From assembly GCA_019243635.1 (NCBI GenBank), contig JAFAUB010000037.1:1-34477 (forward strand): a stretch of DNA of 34,477 nt. Reading direction: 5' to 3'. Position numbers and translations under genes: made by a program. Source of the DNA: Pseudonocardiales bacterium (lineage in GTDB: Bacteria > Actinomycetota > Actinomycetes > Mycobacteriales > Pseudonocardiaceae). Of this stretch, positions 1-7,365 are shown piece after piece (the stretch's first letter is position 1; every line of letters starts with the position of its first letter). A model generated the notes under the pieces. The model was not told where the DNA came from and made no database searches. It saw only the letters and a program-made list of their open reading frames with translations.

Positions 1-82
1 CGGACAGCGGCACACCGGAAAGCGCGTCGAGCAGCACGGCCAGCCGGGCGGCTTGCCAGGGTGGCATAGTCGTCTCGGTCAT
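1..82 (-). CDS. Partial hypothetical protein, N-terminal 27 residues
   Basis: The reading frame starts at an ATG read leftwards from position 82 and runs off the window edge. The visible start is MTETTMPPWQAARLAVLLDA and the frame stays open. An AGGAGG ribosome binding site sits 8 bases upstream on the minus strand (about 91-96), which is the main reason for accepting such a short piece. The visible residues look like an amphipathic helix. No family can be assigned from 27 residues. Confidence 0.55.
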   Translation of the reverse strand, partial: MTETTMPPWQAARLAVLLDALSGVPLS

Positions 83-589
83 GCCGTCTGCCTCCTCGCT
101 GGGTCGGGCTCCATCAGTGGCGCCTGAAAAGTCCGGGCACCCGCAGCGGAGGTAGGCCGTGTTGGCGGTGGCGCGTGGTCGGTCTGGTACGCCAGCGGCA
201 GTGCCAGTCTCTGGTTGTTGGTAGTCACCGCGTGTTTTCTTCCTCCCGCCTTAATGAGGGACTGACACACCTCATCGCGGTGTCCGGCCTTCGCGTTGCC
301 CGTAGCCCGGCCGCTGAGCACTGCCCGAGCAGCGGCCTTGGTGAGGGCAAGGCCCCTCTCGGGACATACTCACCCGGTCCGGCGGCAGCAGGCACCACCC
401 CCAGCCCACAGTCGACAGATCAGTCCCAAGGCATTCACGCCAGTTGCGTTGCGGGTCAGACCATGGCCCGGGATGGCACGCCGGTGATCCTCACACTCTG
501 ATCGAGACCTGGGGTGGAACACGCCGATCCTCACAGTTGCGTTGATCGGCTAGCTCGCCGGCTGGCCGGTCGCGGCGCGAGGTGGCCGA
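83..589. other. Stretch without a supportable gene
   Basis: Several open frames exist here on both strands, but none has a convincing ribosome binding site or a recognisable protein sequence. Apart from the ribosome binding site of the leftward gene at about 91-96, I see nothing to annotate. Confidence 0.5.
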
Positions 590-961
590 CGCGAGCAGGC
601 CAAAACCGCGGCGGAGGAGGCCGCCGAGGCCGCGCTGGAAGCCGCGGCCGCGCCGACGACTACTGAGCAGCTGGTCGCCGCGCTGGTCGCTGGGTGGCAC
701 GAGGCCGCGCACGGTCTGGCCGACGTCCGGGGGTCAGCGACACGTCCCGGCAGGGGCCGTTACCCACAACAAGCGGTTCAAAGCCCTGGGCGAGGAGCTG
801 GGCCTGGTCATCACCGAGGTAGACAAGATCGGGTGGTCCGGGACGGCCCTGGGCCCGGACCTCGATGGCCCGGGAAGTTGCTCCGGGGCCTGGTCTCCCT
901 GCACCGACGCAGCAACCCGCAGCTCATCAAGCTCGCCAAGCAAGCGGGGCTCACCGTATAA
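590..961 (+). pseudogene. SprT-like putative zinc metallopeptidase relic (HEAAH), frame-broken
   Basis: One frame reads an Ala/Glu-rich helix followed by EQLVAALVAGWHEAAHGLAD, containing an HExxH zinc-protease motif (about 698-712). A second frame, from about 768, continues with HNKRFKALGEELGLVITEVD and then a KIGWSG stretch. In SprT-like proteins of actinomycete mobile elements these parts are continuous, with a block resembling RGxxDTSRQGRYHNKRF between them. The bridge is still legible across three frames at about 728-768 if one base is added after the CGGGGG run and one each removed from the GGGG and CCC runs that follow. The tail returns to the first frame and ends at the TAA at 959-961, although family-like residues seem to continue in another frame to about 1040. 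No start codon is evident. Either the gene is dead or the sequence has homopolymer errors. Confidence 0.6.
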
Positions 962-1095
962 GGATCACCTCAGGCGTCGCTGTGACACTCGGGGCTATGG
1001 GTTACGACGGGCGGCCAGGCACCGGTCAGGTAGCCTCGGGCGGTTGATTCTCCGCATCGTGGATGAACATTCGACAGCGACAGGCTGAAGAGAGC

Positions 1096-1345
1096 ATGAT
1101 CATGAGCCCCTCGGGAGGCTTCGTGGGAGCGGTGTGGCGTAAGAGCATGCGAAGCGACAGCAACGGCGGCCAGTGTGTGGAGGTGACATCGCTAGAGGGT
1201 TGGCGTTGGAGGGTTGCGGGATTCTCGCGGTCGCGAGGTCGCCGGGCGAGACTCGACGAACTCGGATGGTGGGGTGCTGATCTTCAGCCTGGATGTGTGG
1301 AAGGTCTTCCTATCGCGGGTTCAGACCCCGGCGTCTCAATCGTGA
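1096..1345 (+). pseudogene. DUF397-domain protein, frameshifted
   Basis: From the ATG at 1096 the frame gives a DUF397 beginning, with AVWRKSMRSDSNGGQCVEVT. From about 1230 the DUF397 ending appears in another frame: a VAGRDS block, then TNSDGGVLIFSLDVWKVFLS, closing at the TGA at 1343-1345. In the family these halves are continuous (WRKS..SNGGQCVEVA...VAVRDSKDPDGPVLxFxxxxWxxFL). A net frameshift therefore lies at about 1190-1230. DUF397 proteins in actinomycetes usually sit beside an XRE regulator and act as small partner proteins. No intact XRE partner is adjacent here. A sequencing indel is an alternative explanation. Confidence 0.7.
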
Positions 1346-1384
1346 GGCGCGTGGGTGTCAGCCCCGCGCGGAGGTTGGTTTGCG

Positions 1385-4300
1385 ATGCCATTACGCAATG
1401 ATCGTGACGGCGAAGGGATCGAGGGGGGCGGCGAGAGCCCACAAGAACCATTGGTTGGTCGGGAGCTTGAGCTTGACGTGCTTCGCCAGCACATCGCTCG
1501 GGTAGCCGAAACCCGTAGAGGCCATGTGGTCCTGGTTCTGGGCGAGTCAGGTGTGGGAAAGTCACGCCTCGCTGCCGAGGCGGGAACCGAGGCGCGTAAG
1601 CGTGGGTTGATATTGATTCCGGTGCGGTGCTTGGGTAGGGGCGCGGAACCCTTGCTTGCTCTGAAGGAAGCGCTTGCGGCTTATTTGGGCCGTACTCCGG
1701 ACCAGATTAGGCGGACGTTAGCGCGCGCCGCGCCGCGCTTGCTCGATGCGGTGCCGTTCATTGGGGCGTTCTTGGGCGCCATCGGCGAAAGGCTCACCGA
1801 GTCATGCGGCTTTAAGGGGGTTTATGAAGAGCTGTCGCGCGTCTTGGTCAGGGCCGCCACTGGCGGTGTTGGGCTGTTCCTCTTGGTCGATGACTTGCAC
1901 GCGGCGGACCCGGACACGTTGTATTTCATGAACTATCTCTTCCGCAAGCTGGAGCACGTACCCGCGCTTGCGGTGGCCACCATTAGAGAGGAACAGCTTG
2001 ATGACTATCCTCAGCTTGCCGATCTAATGGCTGAATGGACAGCCATCGGGCATGTGACTCTGACGGTGGTCCCGCTGGAGCGAGCGCACGTTGGTGAGTA
2101 TGTGCGCAAGACGGCAGCTCTAGGTGAGCAGGTTGACGATTCTATCGTAGACCGTCTTTTCCGGCTAAGCGGTGGTAATCCCTTCTTTCTGCGGGAAGCG
2201 CTGAGTCTCGTCACCCAGGCGCCGGAGCCACGTCTGGCAGCCGATGTTGTTCCGCCGCGGGCGGACGCGATTCTGCGGCGTCGGCTTGCCCGCGCGGACG
2301 ACATGACCCTGCATTTCCTGAGAGCCGCATCTGTGATTTTGGACACGTCCGAAGAGCTGGCCCCGACCGCTTACGTCATGGACGCTGACACCAAAGATGC
2401 TATAGCCGCGCTGAATAGGGCGTGTGAGCTTCGGCTGATGCGGGAGGGACCGCGGGGGGAGGTGAGCTTTGTCCACTCGCTCATGCAGCGCGAGGTGTAC
2501 GCGGAGATGGGCGCCAACCAGCGGCGCTACCTGCACGGGCGCGCGGGTGAGTGGTTCGAGCGCAACGGGGGCATGACCTCGGCCGCATTCCACTTCGAAC
2601 AGGCCAATCAGTGTGATCGAATGGTTCGGGCGGGTTACCGGGCGGCATCACAGGCTGAGCGGGCCGGCATGTACCACACCGCGCTCATGTTGTACCAGAA
2701 GCTACGGCCCCACGTGAGCATAGAAGAGCTGGGGCCCCGCCTGGCCAGGGTTCTGATCGTGTTAGGCGACTGGAACGAGGCCGAACGGTTGATTAAGCTT
2801 CTGCCGGTCGAGGACAGCCGTGTCCGCCTACTTCGTTCTGAGCTTCAGTTCGTGCGGGGAGACTTCGACGCTGCTCAGGCCGAGGCTGAGATGGCGCTCA
2901 TCGAGCGCTCCGCTGAACGGATACACGTGCTCATCCGCCTGGCGGATATCGCGTTGTATCTTGGTGACTTCAGCGAGGCGCAGCGTTACGGACATGCCGC
3001 TCTCGGGTCAGCCGACACGTCGGACACGGCCGACCTGCGGGCCCGCTGTTATGGCATCGTCGCCGCGACAGAATACTTCGGCGGTGATGTCCAGGGAGCC
3101 GAAGCGCGGTTTCGTGATGCGCTAGAACTCCTGGAGAGCGTGCCCGAGGCTGATCGTGACCGGGTGGTCCACACCACGATCCTCGCCAATGTCGGATGTA
3201 TTGCCGAAACGAAACAGGACTGGGCCGCGGCCGAGCATTATCATCGCATGGCCCTTCGGCTGCGGCGCGAGGTTGCCGACGCCCGTGGCGTCTTGCAAAG
3301 CCTCCATGCGCTGGGAAGAGCGCGGCTCGGCGCGGGTGACCGAGACGAAGCTGAGAACTATTTCACCGAGGCTGAGCAGCTGGCGATCAGCATTGACGAG
3401 ACCCTCGAGCGTGCGAAGATATGGCACACACGCGCTGAGCTTCTGTTGCATGACGGTGACGGCGGCCGTGCGCACGAACTCGTCACGGCCGCCTGGGAAA
3501 CGTTCACCACTTCACGCACCCGCTATGACATGACACACGCCAGGGTCACGTTGAGCAGAGCCGCGCTCGTCTGCGGACAGCAACGCCGGGCGATAGAACA
3601 GGGGTCAGTGGCGCGGTCCTCGGCGCTGGCCATGGGTTATGGGTTGCTGAACCGCCTCTACCCGGAAGAGGTCTATGATCTTGGTGAGCGCATCGCCGGC
3701 GCTCTCACGGCGTACGCCTGCGGTGATGCGCTCGGGGTGCCGTGGGAGAACGTCTCCCGGGCGAGTGGGGTTCCTACGATTAGCCAGGTCGAGCAGTTGC
3801 CCGCCCGCGAGGGGTGGCCGCGCGGCGTCACCTCGGATGACACGGCCCTGACCCTGCTGGTAGCCGGCCATCTGGCTGAGCGAGATGGCGGCTGTGAGGC
3901 GAGCGCTTTCCTGGCGGAGCTGGCTGAGCGGGAGCCGATGATCAGGGGGCTTGGCCCGACGACGACCGCGGCGATCGAGCGCTTCCGCCGCGGTGGCGAG
4001 GCGGTGGCCTCCGTGGGCAGGGTGACGAACGGGGCGGCGATGCGTGCGCTTCCGGTTGGCTGGGTGCTGCCCCACAGCCAGGCGGACCAACGCCGAGAGG
4101 TCGCGATCGAGATGTCCCGGGCGACCCACGCCGATGCTGCGGCCGTGGTGGCGGCGTGCGTGATCGCGGCGTGCGCGTCGTGGGCGCTGGAGGGCGCCAG
4201 TCCGGCCTTGCTGCTCAGGGTTGCCGTCGAGGAGGCACGCGAGGCTGCCCGCGCTGTGGGCACCGACACCAGGCTCGCGCAGATGCTGACCCAGGTGTCC

Positions 4301-4606
4301 ACGGGAACCTGGCAGGCGCCGCCCGAGGGCGTCAGCCTTGACCCGTACGACACCGTGGCTGCGGTGCTCTCGTGCGTTGCGCCGGCACCCTCACTTCGCG
4401 GCGGGCTGGTGAGCGCGGTCCAGCTCGGGGGTGACACCGATACCGTGGCAGCGCTGGTCGGGGGCCTCCTGGGCGGCAAGCTGACCGTCGAGCAGGTGCA
4501 CGGTGAGCTGCCGTGGCATCAGAGCGTCGTGCTGCCCGGACCGCAGAGCGCAATGTCCGAGATCGCCGCGGCGCTGGCGACCGTCCGGGCCGTCCGCTCG
4601 GCGTGA
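1385..4606 (+). CDS. STAND ATPase - TPR - ADP-ribosylglycohydrolase fusion protein
   Basis: 1073 residues from an ATG at 1385 preceded by GGAGG. A GTG at 1355 is an alternative start. Residues about 20-350 are an AAA_16/LAL-regulator-like STAND ATPase: PLVGRELELDVL, Walker A GESGVGKS (53-60), Walker B LFLLVDDLHAAD (about 164-175) and a GGNPFFLREAL block (about 263). Residues about 390-760 are helical TPR-like repeats. Residues about 766-1065 form a complete ARH/DraG-type domain: ACGDALGVPWE, the metal motif SDDT, TNGAAMRALPVG, THADAAA and GGDTDTVAALVGGLLGG. DraG-family enzymes remove ADP-ribose from proteins, nucleic acids or small molecules. LAL regulators with a similar N-terminal half normally end in a LuxR helix-turn-helix, which is absent here. 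By inference, the STAND-TPR part senses a trigger and controls the hydrolase. The protein should be cytoplasmic, with no membrane segment seen. It lies between mobile-element relics and the GntR gene, convergent with it across 26 bp. Confidence 0.85.
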   Translation: MPLRNDRDGEGIEGGGESPQEPLVGRELELDVLRQHIARVAETRRGHVVLVLGESGVGKSRLAAEAGTEARKRGLILIPVRCLGRGAEPLLALKEALAAYLGRTPDQIRRTLARAAPRLLDAVPFIGAFLGAIGERLTESCGFKGVYEELSRVLVRAATGGVGLFLLVDDLHAADPDTLYFMNYLFRKLEHVPALAVATIREEQLDDYPQLADLMAEWTAIGHVTLTVVPLERAHVGEYVRKTAALGEQVDDSIVDRLFRLSGGNPFFLREALSLVTQAPEPRLAADVVPPRADAILRRRLARADDMTLHFLRAASVILDTSEELAPTAYVMDADTKDAIAALNRACELRLMREGPRGEVSFVHSLMQREVYAEMGANQRRYLHGRAGEWFERNGGMTSAAFHFEQANQCDRMVRAGYRAASQAERAGMYHTALMLYQKLRPHVSIEELGPRLARVLIVLGDWNEAERLIKLLPVEDSRVRLLRSELQFVRGDFDAAQAEAEMALIERSAERIHVLIRLADIALYLGDFSEAQRYGHAALGSADTSDTADLRARCYGIVAATEYFGGDVQGAEARFRDALELLESVPEADRDRVVHTTILANVGCIAETKQDWAAAEHYHRMALRLRREVADARGVLQSLHALGRARLGAGDRDEAENYFTEAEQLAISIDETLERAKIWHTRAELLLHDGDGGRAHELVTAAWETFTTSRTRYDMTHARVTLSRAALVCGQQRRAIEQGSVARSSALAMGYGLLNRLYPEEVYDLGERIAGALTAYACGDALGVPWENVSRASGVPTISQVEQLPAREGWPRGVTSDDTALTLLVAGHLAERDGGCEASAFLAELAEREPMIRGLGPTTTAAIERFRRGGEAVASVGRVTNGAAMRALPVGWVLPHSQADQRREVAIEMSRATHADAAAVVAACVIAACASWALEGASPALLLRVAVEEAREAARAVGTDTRLAQMLTQVSTGTWQAPPEGVSLDPYDTVAAVLSCVAPAPSLRGGLVSAVQLGGDTDTVAALVGGLLGGKLTVEQVHGELPWHQSVVLPGPQSAMSEIAAALATVRAVRSA

Positions 4607-4632
4607 GACCCCATGGTCAGTACTGACTCCGA

Positions 4633-5433
4633 TCAACCGCCGACTACTAGGCGAGTGGCGTCTCCCGGCCAGACGGTTCGCGTGAAGTCAACCGGGTTTC
4701 CGCGCCGGTCCTGGTAGATGTCCTCCCGCACCAGCACCGCGGCGTCCGAGGCGAGCGCCAGAGCGGCAGCCTCCTCCTGAGTGGGGTGGCGAGCGGTGAC
4801 GTGGCTGCTGGCCAGGCGCACCTGCCTGCCGAGGTAGGTGCTCAGTGCGGCGGGCCAGGCATCGGGGATGGCGTGGGGCTGCGCGATCGGAGTGCGCTCA
4901 GCTAACTCTGCCGGGAGATAGCTGACACGGAACTGGACGGGAGTCTCGTCCGCGGCGGCCAGCAGACGGCGCCGGACAATCACCGGCCGCGTGGGGTCTG
5001 CGACCCCCAGTGCCACGGCAGCATCGGCGGGCGGGCGCTCCGCCCGGACATCAAGCGCGGCGAGCCCGCCGTCGGTGTCCGGGGTGATGCTCCCGCTAGC
5101 CGGGATCGTGTGAACAGACCTGACGCTCAGGCGGCCGGGAACAGCGATCGGTGGGGGCGCCTTGCGCGCATAGTCACCGACAGGAGGCGCTGGGGGCGCG
5201 CCCCCGGTCGAGATGTGGCCGCGCGTGCCTTCCTTCCGCGCGAAGCCGCCCGCGGTGAGCTCGTCGAGGGCCCTGCGAGCGGTGGTGGTGGACACCTCCC
5301 ATCGCTGCATGATCTCGCGAATGGACGGCAGCAGCGCTCCCGCCGGGTAGACACCTGCGGTGATCTCGCTGGCGAGCTGATCGCGGATGCTCGCGTACCT
5401 GCGGGTCGCGGTAGGAGGCGGTGTGCCGACCAT
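4633..5433 (-). CDS. GntR-family (HutC/UTRA) transcriptional repressor, KorSA-like
   Basis: 266 residues from the ATG at 5433, chosen because a TGAGGAAGG ribosome binding site lies just upstream. A GTG 18 bases earlier overlaps that site. Residues about 10-75 form a GntR winged helix (RYASIRDQLASEI, LLPSIREIMQRWEVSTTTAR, RALDELTAGGFA). Residues about 100-260 match a UTRA effector domain, including RPVIVRRRLLAAADETPVQF and the closing YQDRRGNPVDFTRTVW. In actinomycete plasmids and AICEs, GntR/UTRA proteins of the KorSA type repress transfer and replication genes. This gene is divergent from the small-gene/translocase operon starting near 5.77 kb, with palindromic GCGCAA sites between, so a master-repressor role is likely by inference. 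The ligand is unknown. Confidence 0.85.
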   Translation of the reverse strand: MVGTPPPTATRRYASIRDQLASEITAGVYPAGALLPSIREIMQRWEVSTTTARRALDELTAGGFARKEGTRGHISTGGAPPAPPVGDYARKAPPPIAVPGRLSVRSVHTIPASGSITPDTDGGLAALDVRAERPPADAAVALGVADPTRPVIVRRRLLAAADETPVQFRVSYLPAELAERTPIAQPHAIPDAWPAALSTYLGRQVRLASSHVTARHPTQEEAAALALASDAAVLVREDIYQDRRGNPVDFTRTVWPGDATRLVVGG

Positions 5434-5636
5434 GGAGAGTACCTTCCTCACGGCAGTGCGCTCACAGTTTACCGCGCAGAACTCTATGTGTAAAGCCGCT
5501 GGACGACGCCGGCCTCGAACGGCCAGCCGTGACAGTGGACCGGTCGGTCTAACCCTAGCCGGCCATCAGCTCCCAACACCAGGCCGTGTGAGGCCGACTT
5601 GCCGTTCACTGCGCAAGCCCCCGAGGCACACAGCCG

Positions 5637-5727
5637 TGCGCGCAAAAACTTGCACGCAGGCCCTTGCCAAGTTCCCGGACTTGATGCATACTTCCGAGCG
5701 CAAAACTAAGCGCGCAAAGCTTTGCGC
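5637..5727. promoter_or_regulatory. Cluster of GCGCAA-type palindromes, candidate operator
   Basis: Between the divergent GntR gene and the transfer operon there is an inverted repeat with 9-base arms TGCGCGCAA (5637-5645) and TTGCACGCA (5650-5658), one mismatch. A perfect 16-base palindrome GCGCAAAGCTTTGCGC follows at 5712-5727. Extra half sites occur near 5610 (TGCGCAAG) and 5698-5703 (GCGCAA). The arrangement suits a dimeric repressor, presumably the GntR protein. Binding is inference. Confidence 0.55.
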
Positions 5728-5774
5728 ATGAGGTTGGGCGGCTCCGCAGCCGCCCTCGGAGGGAGTGATGCTCG

Positions 5775-6067
5775 ATGTCCTTGACCCCTGGTCCCGATCG
5801 CTGCCGCGGGTCTCGCCGTCGCCGTGGTGGTCGTGTCGGCGATGGTTCTCCTTGCCGTCAGCCGCAAGGACCGGCGGAGGAGCCTGAAGGACGCCGTTGC
5901 CGAGGGTGCAGAGATCTGGCTATGGGTGGGCGGAGGGCCTCGCCTGCTGGGTGCCCGAGGTCTACGTCCGCCACCACAGCGACAACGGTCCCGCTGAGGA
6001 CCGCTTTCTTTCGGCCGGGGGAGGAGGTGACGTCCTGTTTGCGTACCCCTTCGATCGTCCTGGGTGA
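5775..6067 (+). pseudogene. Small membrane protein gene(s), frame-broken
   Basis: An ATG at 5775 follows a GGAGGGAG ribosome binding site and codes MSLT. Removing one C from the ACCCC run right after it gives a continuous membrane-type sequence LVPIAAAGLAVAVVVVSAMV and then a basic KDRRRSLKDAVAEGAEIWLW tail. A third frame then takes over with good coding character (AEGLACWVPEVYVRHHSDNG, then PAEDRFLSAGGGG), ending at the TGA at 6065-6067. The protein or proteins have one N-terminal membrane helix and would belong to the small accessory proteins that precede the translocase in AICEs. Two indels are needed to rejoin the parts, so this is a pseudogene or an error-affected stretch. Confidence 0.5.
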
Positions 6068-6176
6068 CCGCAGGTGTGCGTGCGGCGCCGTGGCGCAGCA
6101 CGGGTCGCCGATGTGCCGTAAGTGCGGTTACCGAGCCCGCTGGCGCCGCCGCCGCGCCCGGGGTCACCGGTGGTGA
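6039..6176 (+). CDS. Small basic zinc-ribbon-like protein
   Basis: A short frame ends at the TGA at 6174-6176 and contains CACGAVAQHGSPMCRKCGYR followed by ARWRRRRARGHRW. The CxC...CxxC arrangement and the Arg-rich tail suggest a zinc-binding nucleic-acid-associated micro-protein of about 45 residues. The start is uncertain: a TTG at 6039 has GGAGGAGGT about 10 bases upstream, and a GTG at 6027 is an alternative. It overlaps the preceding broken gene and precedes a small membrane protein. No function can be given. Confidence 0.45.
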   Translation: MRTPSIVLGDRRCACGAVAQHGSPMCRKCGYRARWRRRRARGHRW

Positions 6177-6201
6177 TCCCGGGACGATCTCGATTCCGCT
6201 C

Positions 6202-6432
6202 GTGGCCATCGTCGGCATGTTCGTCCTGGTGGCGTGGCCATATGCAGGGCTCACAGCCTGGCAGGCGTTCGTGTGCCCGCTCGCCAGGTTCCCGCTCGCG
6301 GCAACCAGTGCCGCCCCGCTAGCGGTTCACCAGAGTTGCCACGACATAGCTGAGACGACACCCCGGTCCGGCGGTCACGTGCCTGCCAGCAAGCCCGCCG
6401 GGCCGGGTCTCCCCAACACCCAGCATGAGTAA
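6202..6432 (+). CDS. Small membrane protein, start uncertain
   Basis: The frame encodes a hydrophobic segment SIPLVAIVGMFVLVAWPYAG and LTAWQAFVCPLARFPLAATSAAP, resembling the short two-helix membrane proteins common in actinomycete conjugative elements. It ends at a TAA at 6430-6432. In-frame starts are a GTG at 6202 and an ATG at 6214. The frame is open from 6064, but that part overlaps the zinc-ribbon protein. The Pro/Gly-rich C-terminal 40 residues look unlike the family and may reflect decay. Confidence 0.4.
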   Translation: MAIVGMFVLVAWPYAGLTAWQAFVCPLARFPLAATSAAPLAVHQSCHDIAETTPRSGGHVPASKPAGPGLPNTQHE

Positions 6433-6467
6433 TCGAGGTGATCTACATGATATAGGTCCACACCTGT

Positions 6468-6785
6468 GTGAGTGTGCATTGTGATCAGTGCGACCAGGCT
6501 GTTGGTCGTCTGGGGCGGGCGCGGTATTTCCGCACCGAGCACGCCGCGATCACCGCGGCCACCGCTGCGCGGTGGCGGATCGGCCCGGATGGGCTGTGGT
6601 GGTGTTCACTGTGCGCCCCCGCGCTGATCTGCCAGGCCGAAGGACACCACTTCAGCCCGTGGTGTTCCCCGCAGATCCCCGGCGGGCGCCCGGCACCGAG
6701 TGAGTACCGGTCTTGCCGCCGCTGCTGCGTGCTGGAAGACCGCCCGGTCACCGGTACGGGCCGAGACGGGGGTGAACCCCGATGA
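6468..6785 (+). CDS. Cys/His-rich small protein of AICE type
   Basis: 105 residues from a GTG at 6468. It begins MSVHCDQCDQAVGRLGRARY and later has WWCSLCAPALICQAEGHHFS and RSCRRCC. The repeated CxxC pairs and His residues indicate one or two zinc sites. Similar short zinc-ribbon proteins of unknown function occur beside translocase genes in actinomycete integrative elements. Its stop codon overlaps the next ATG (ATGA at 6782-6785), so the two are probably translationally coupled. No strong ribosome binding site is seen at its own start. Confidence 0.65.
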   Translation: MSVHCDQCDQAVGRLGRARYFRTEHAAITAATAARWRIGPDGLWWCSLCAPALICQAEGHHFSPWCSPQIPGGRPAPSEYRSCRRCCVLEDRPVTGTGRDGGEPR

Positions 6786-7120
6786 ACAGTACGAATGTTC
6801 AGGTCATGCTGGTGGTGCTCGGGGTATTGGCCGGGGTGGGAGTGCTGGCCGCATTCCGCAGCGGGGCCCGCAGCGCCTACCGGGTCGCCCGGCACACCCA
6901 GCACGTGACGCGGATGGGCGGCAACCTCACCCGCGCACTCGCTAGTGCAGTGGTGATCGTGGGGACGCAGTGGGCCGTGGTGTCCTTCACCACCGACCCG
7001 CGCGCTTGGGGTGTTGCGCTCGGGGTGCCCGCGCTGTTCGCGGGCAGCGCCATCGCCCGCATGTTCGCGGTGACGGAACTTCTGCACGACCCGTACAGCA
7101 GCAGGGGGCACCGGCGATGA
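6782..7120 (+). CDS. Small membrane protein, possible SpdB-like spread protein
   Basis: 112 residues from an ATG overlapping the previous stop. Hydrophobic segments lie at about residues 8-25 (VMLVVLGVLAGVGVLAAF), 53-70 and 77-93, separated by a basic RSAYRVARHTQHVTR stretch. Small multi-helix membrane proteins encoded just before the TraB/FtsK translocase act as spread (Spd) proteins in Streptomyces conjugation. Position and topology fit, but there is no sequence motif to prove it. It overlaps the next gene by ATGA. Confidence 0.65.
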   Translation: MNSTNVQVMLVVLGVLAGVGVLAAFRSGARSAYRVARHTQHVTRMGGNLTRALASAVVIVGTQWAVVSFTTDPRAWGVALGVPALFAGSAIARMFAVTELLHDPYSSRGHRR

Positions 7121-7365
7121 GAGCCCTCAACGCACCACCACAGGCCCGGCCCACGCCGCCGCGCCACCACTCGCCGACTCGAACCCCGCCGCGGCCGCGC
7201 CCGGCGTGGATGCGGGGTGTGACCGCGTGCTCCTGCGGGTTGTCTTCCAAAGTCGCCGCCGCGCTGATCGCTGAACTCGCCACCACGACACCACCACCGG
7301 CCGCCACGTCAGCAGTGACGGCCGGCGCTGCCCGCAGCGAGCCGGACGGGAGGACCGCGCGATGA
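7117..7365 (+). CDS. Small Pro/Arg-rich protein
   Basis: 82 residues. The first 35 are rich in Pro, Arg and Thr and probably disordered. The rest contains ACSCGLSSKVAAALIAELAT, a short helical stretch after a CxC. Start and stop both overlap neighbours by ATGA (7117-7120 and 7362-7365), which is the best evidence that it is translated. No known domain is recognised. Confidence 0.55.
   Translation: MRALNAPPQARPTPPRHHSPTRTPPRPRPAWMRGVTACSCGLSSKVAAALIAELATTTPPPAATSAVTAGAARSEPDGRTAR

Noticed and set aside
4607..4632. Palindrome GTCAGTACTGAC (4616-4627) between convergent genes as a terminator
   Set aside because: It has no loop and weak pairing; the position is suggestive but evidence is too thin.
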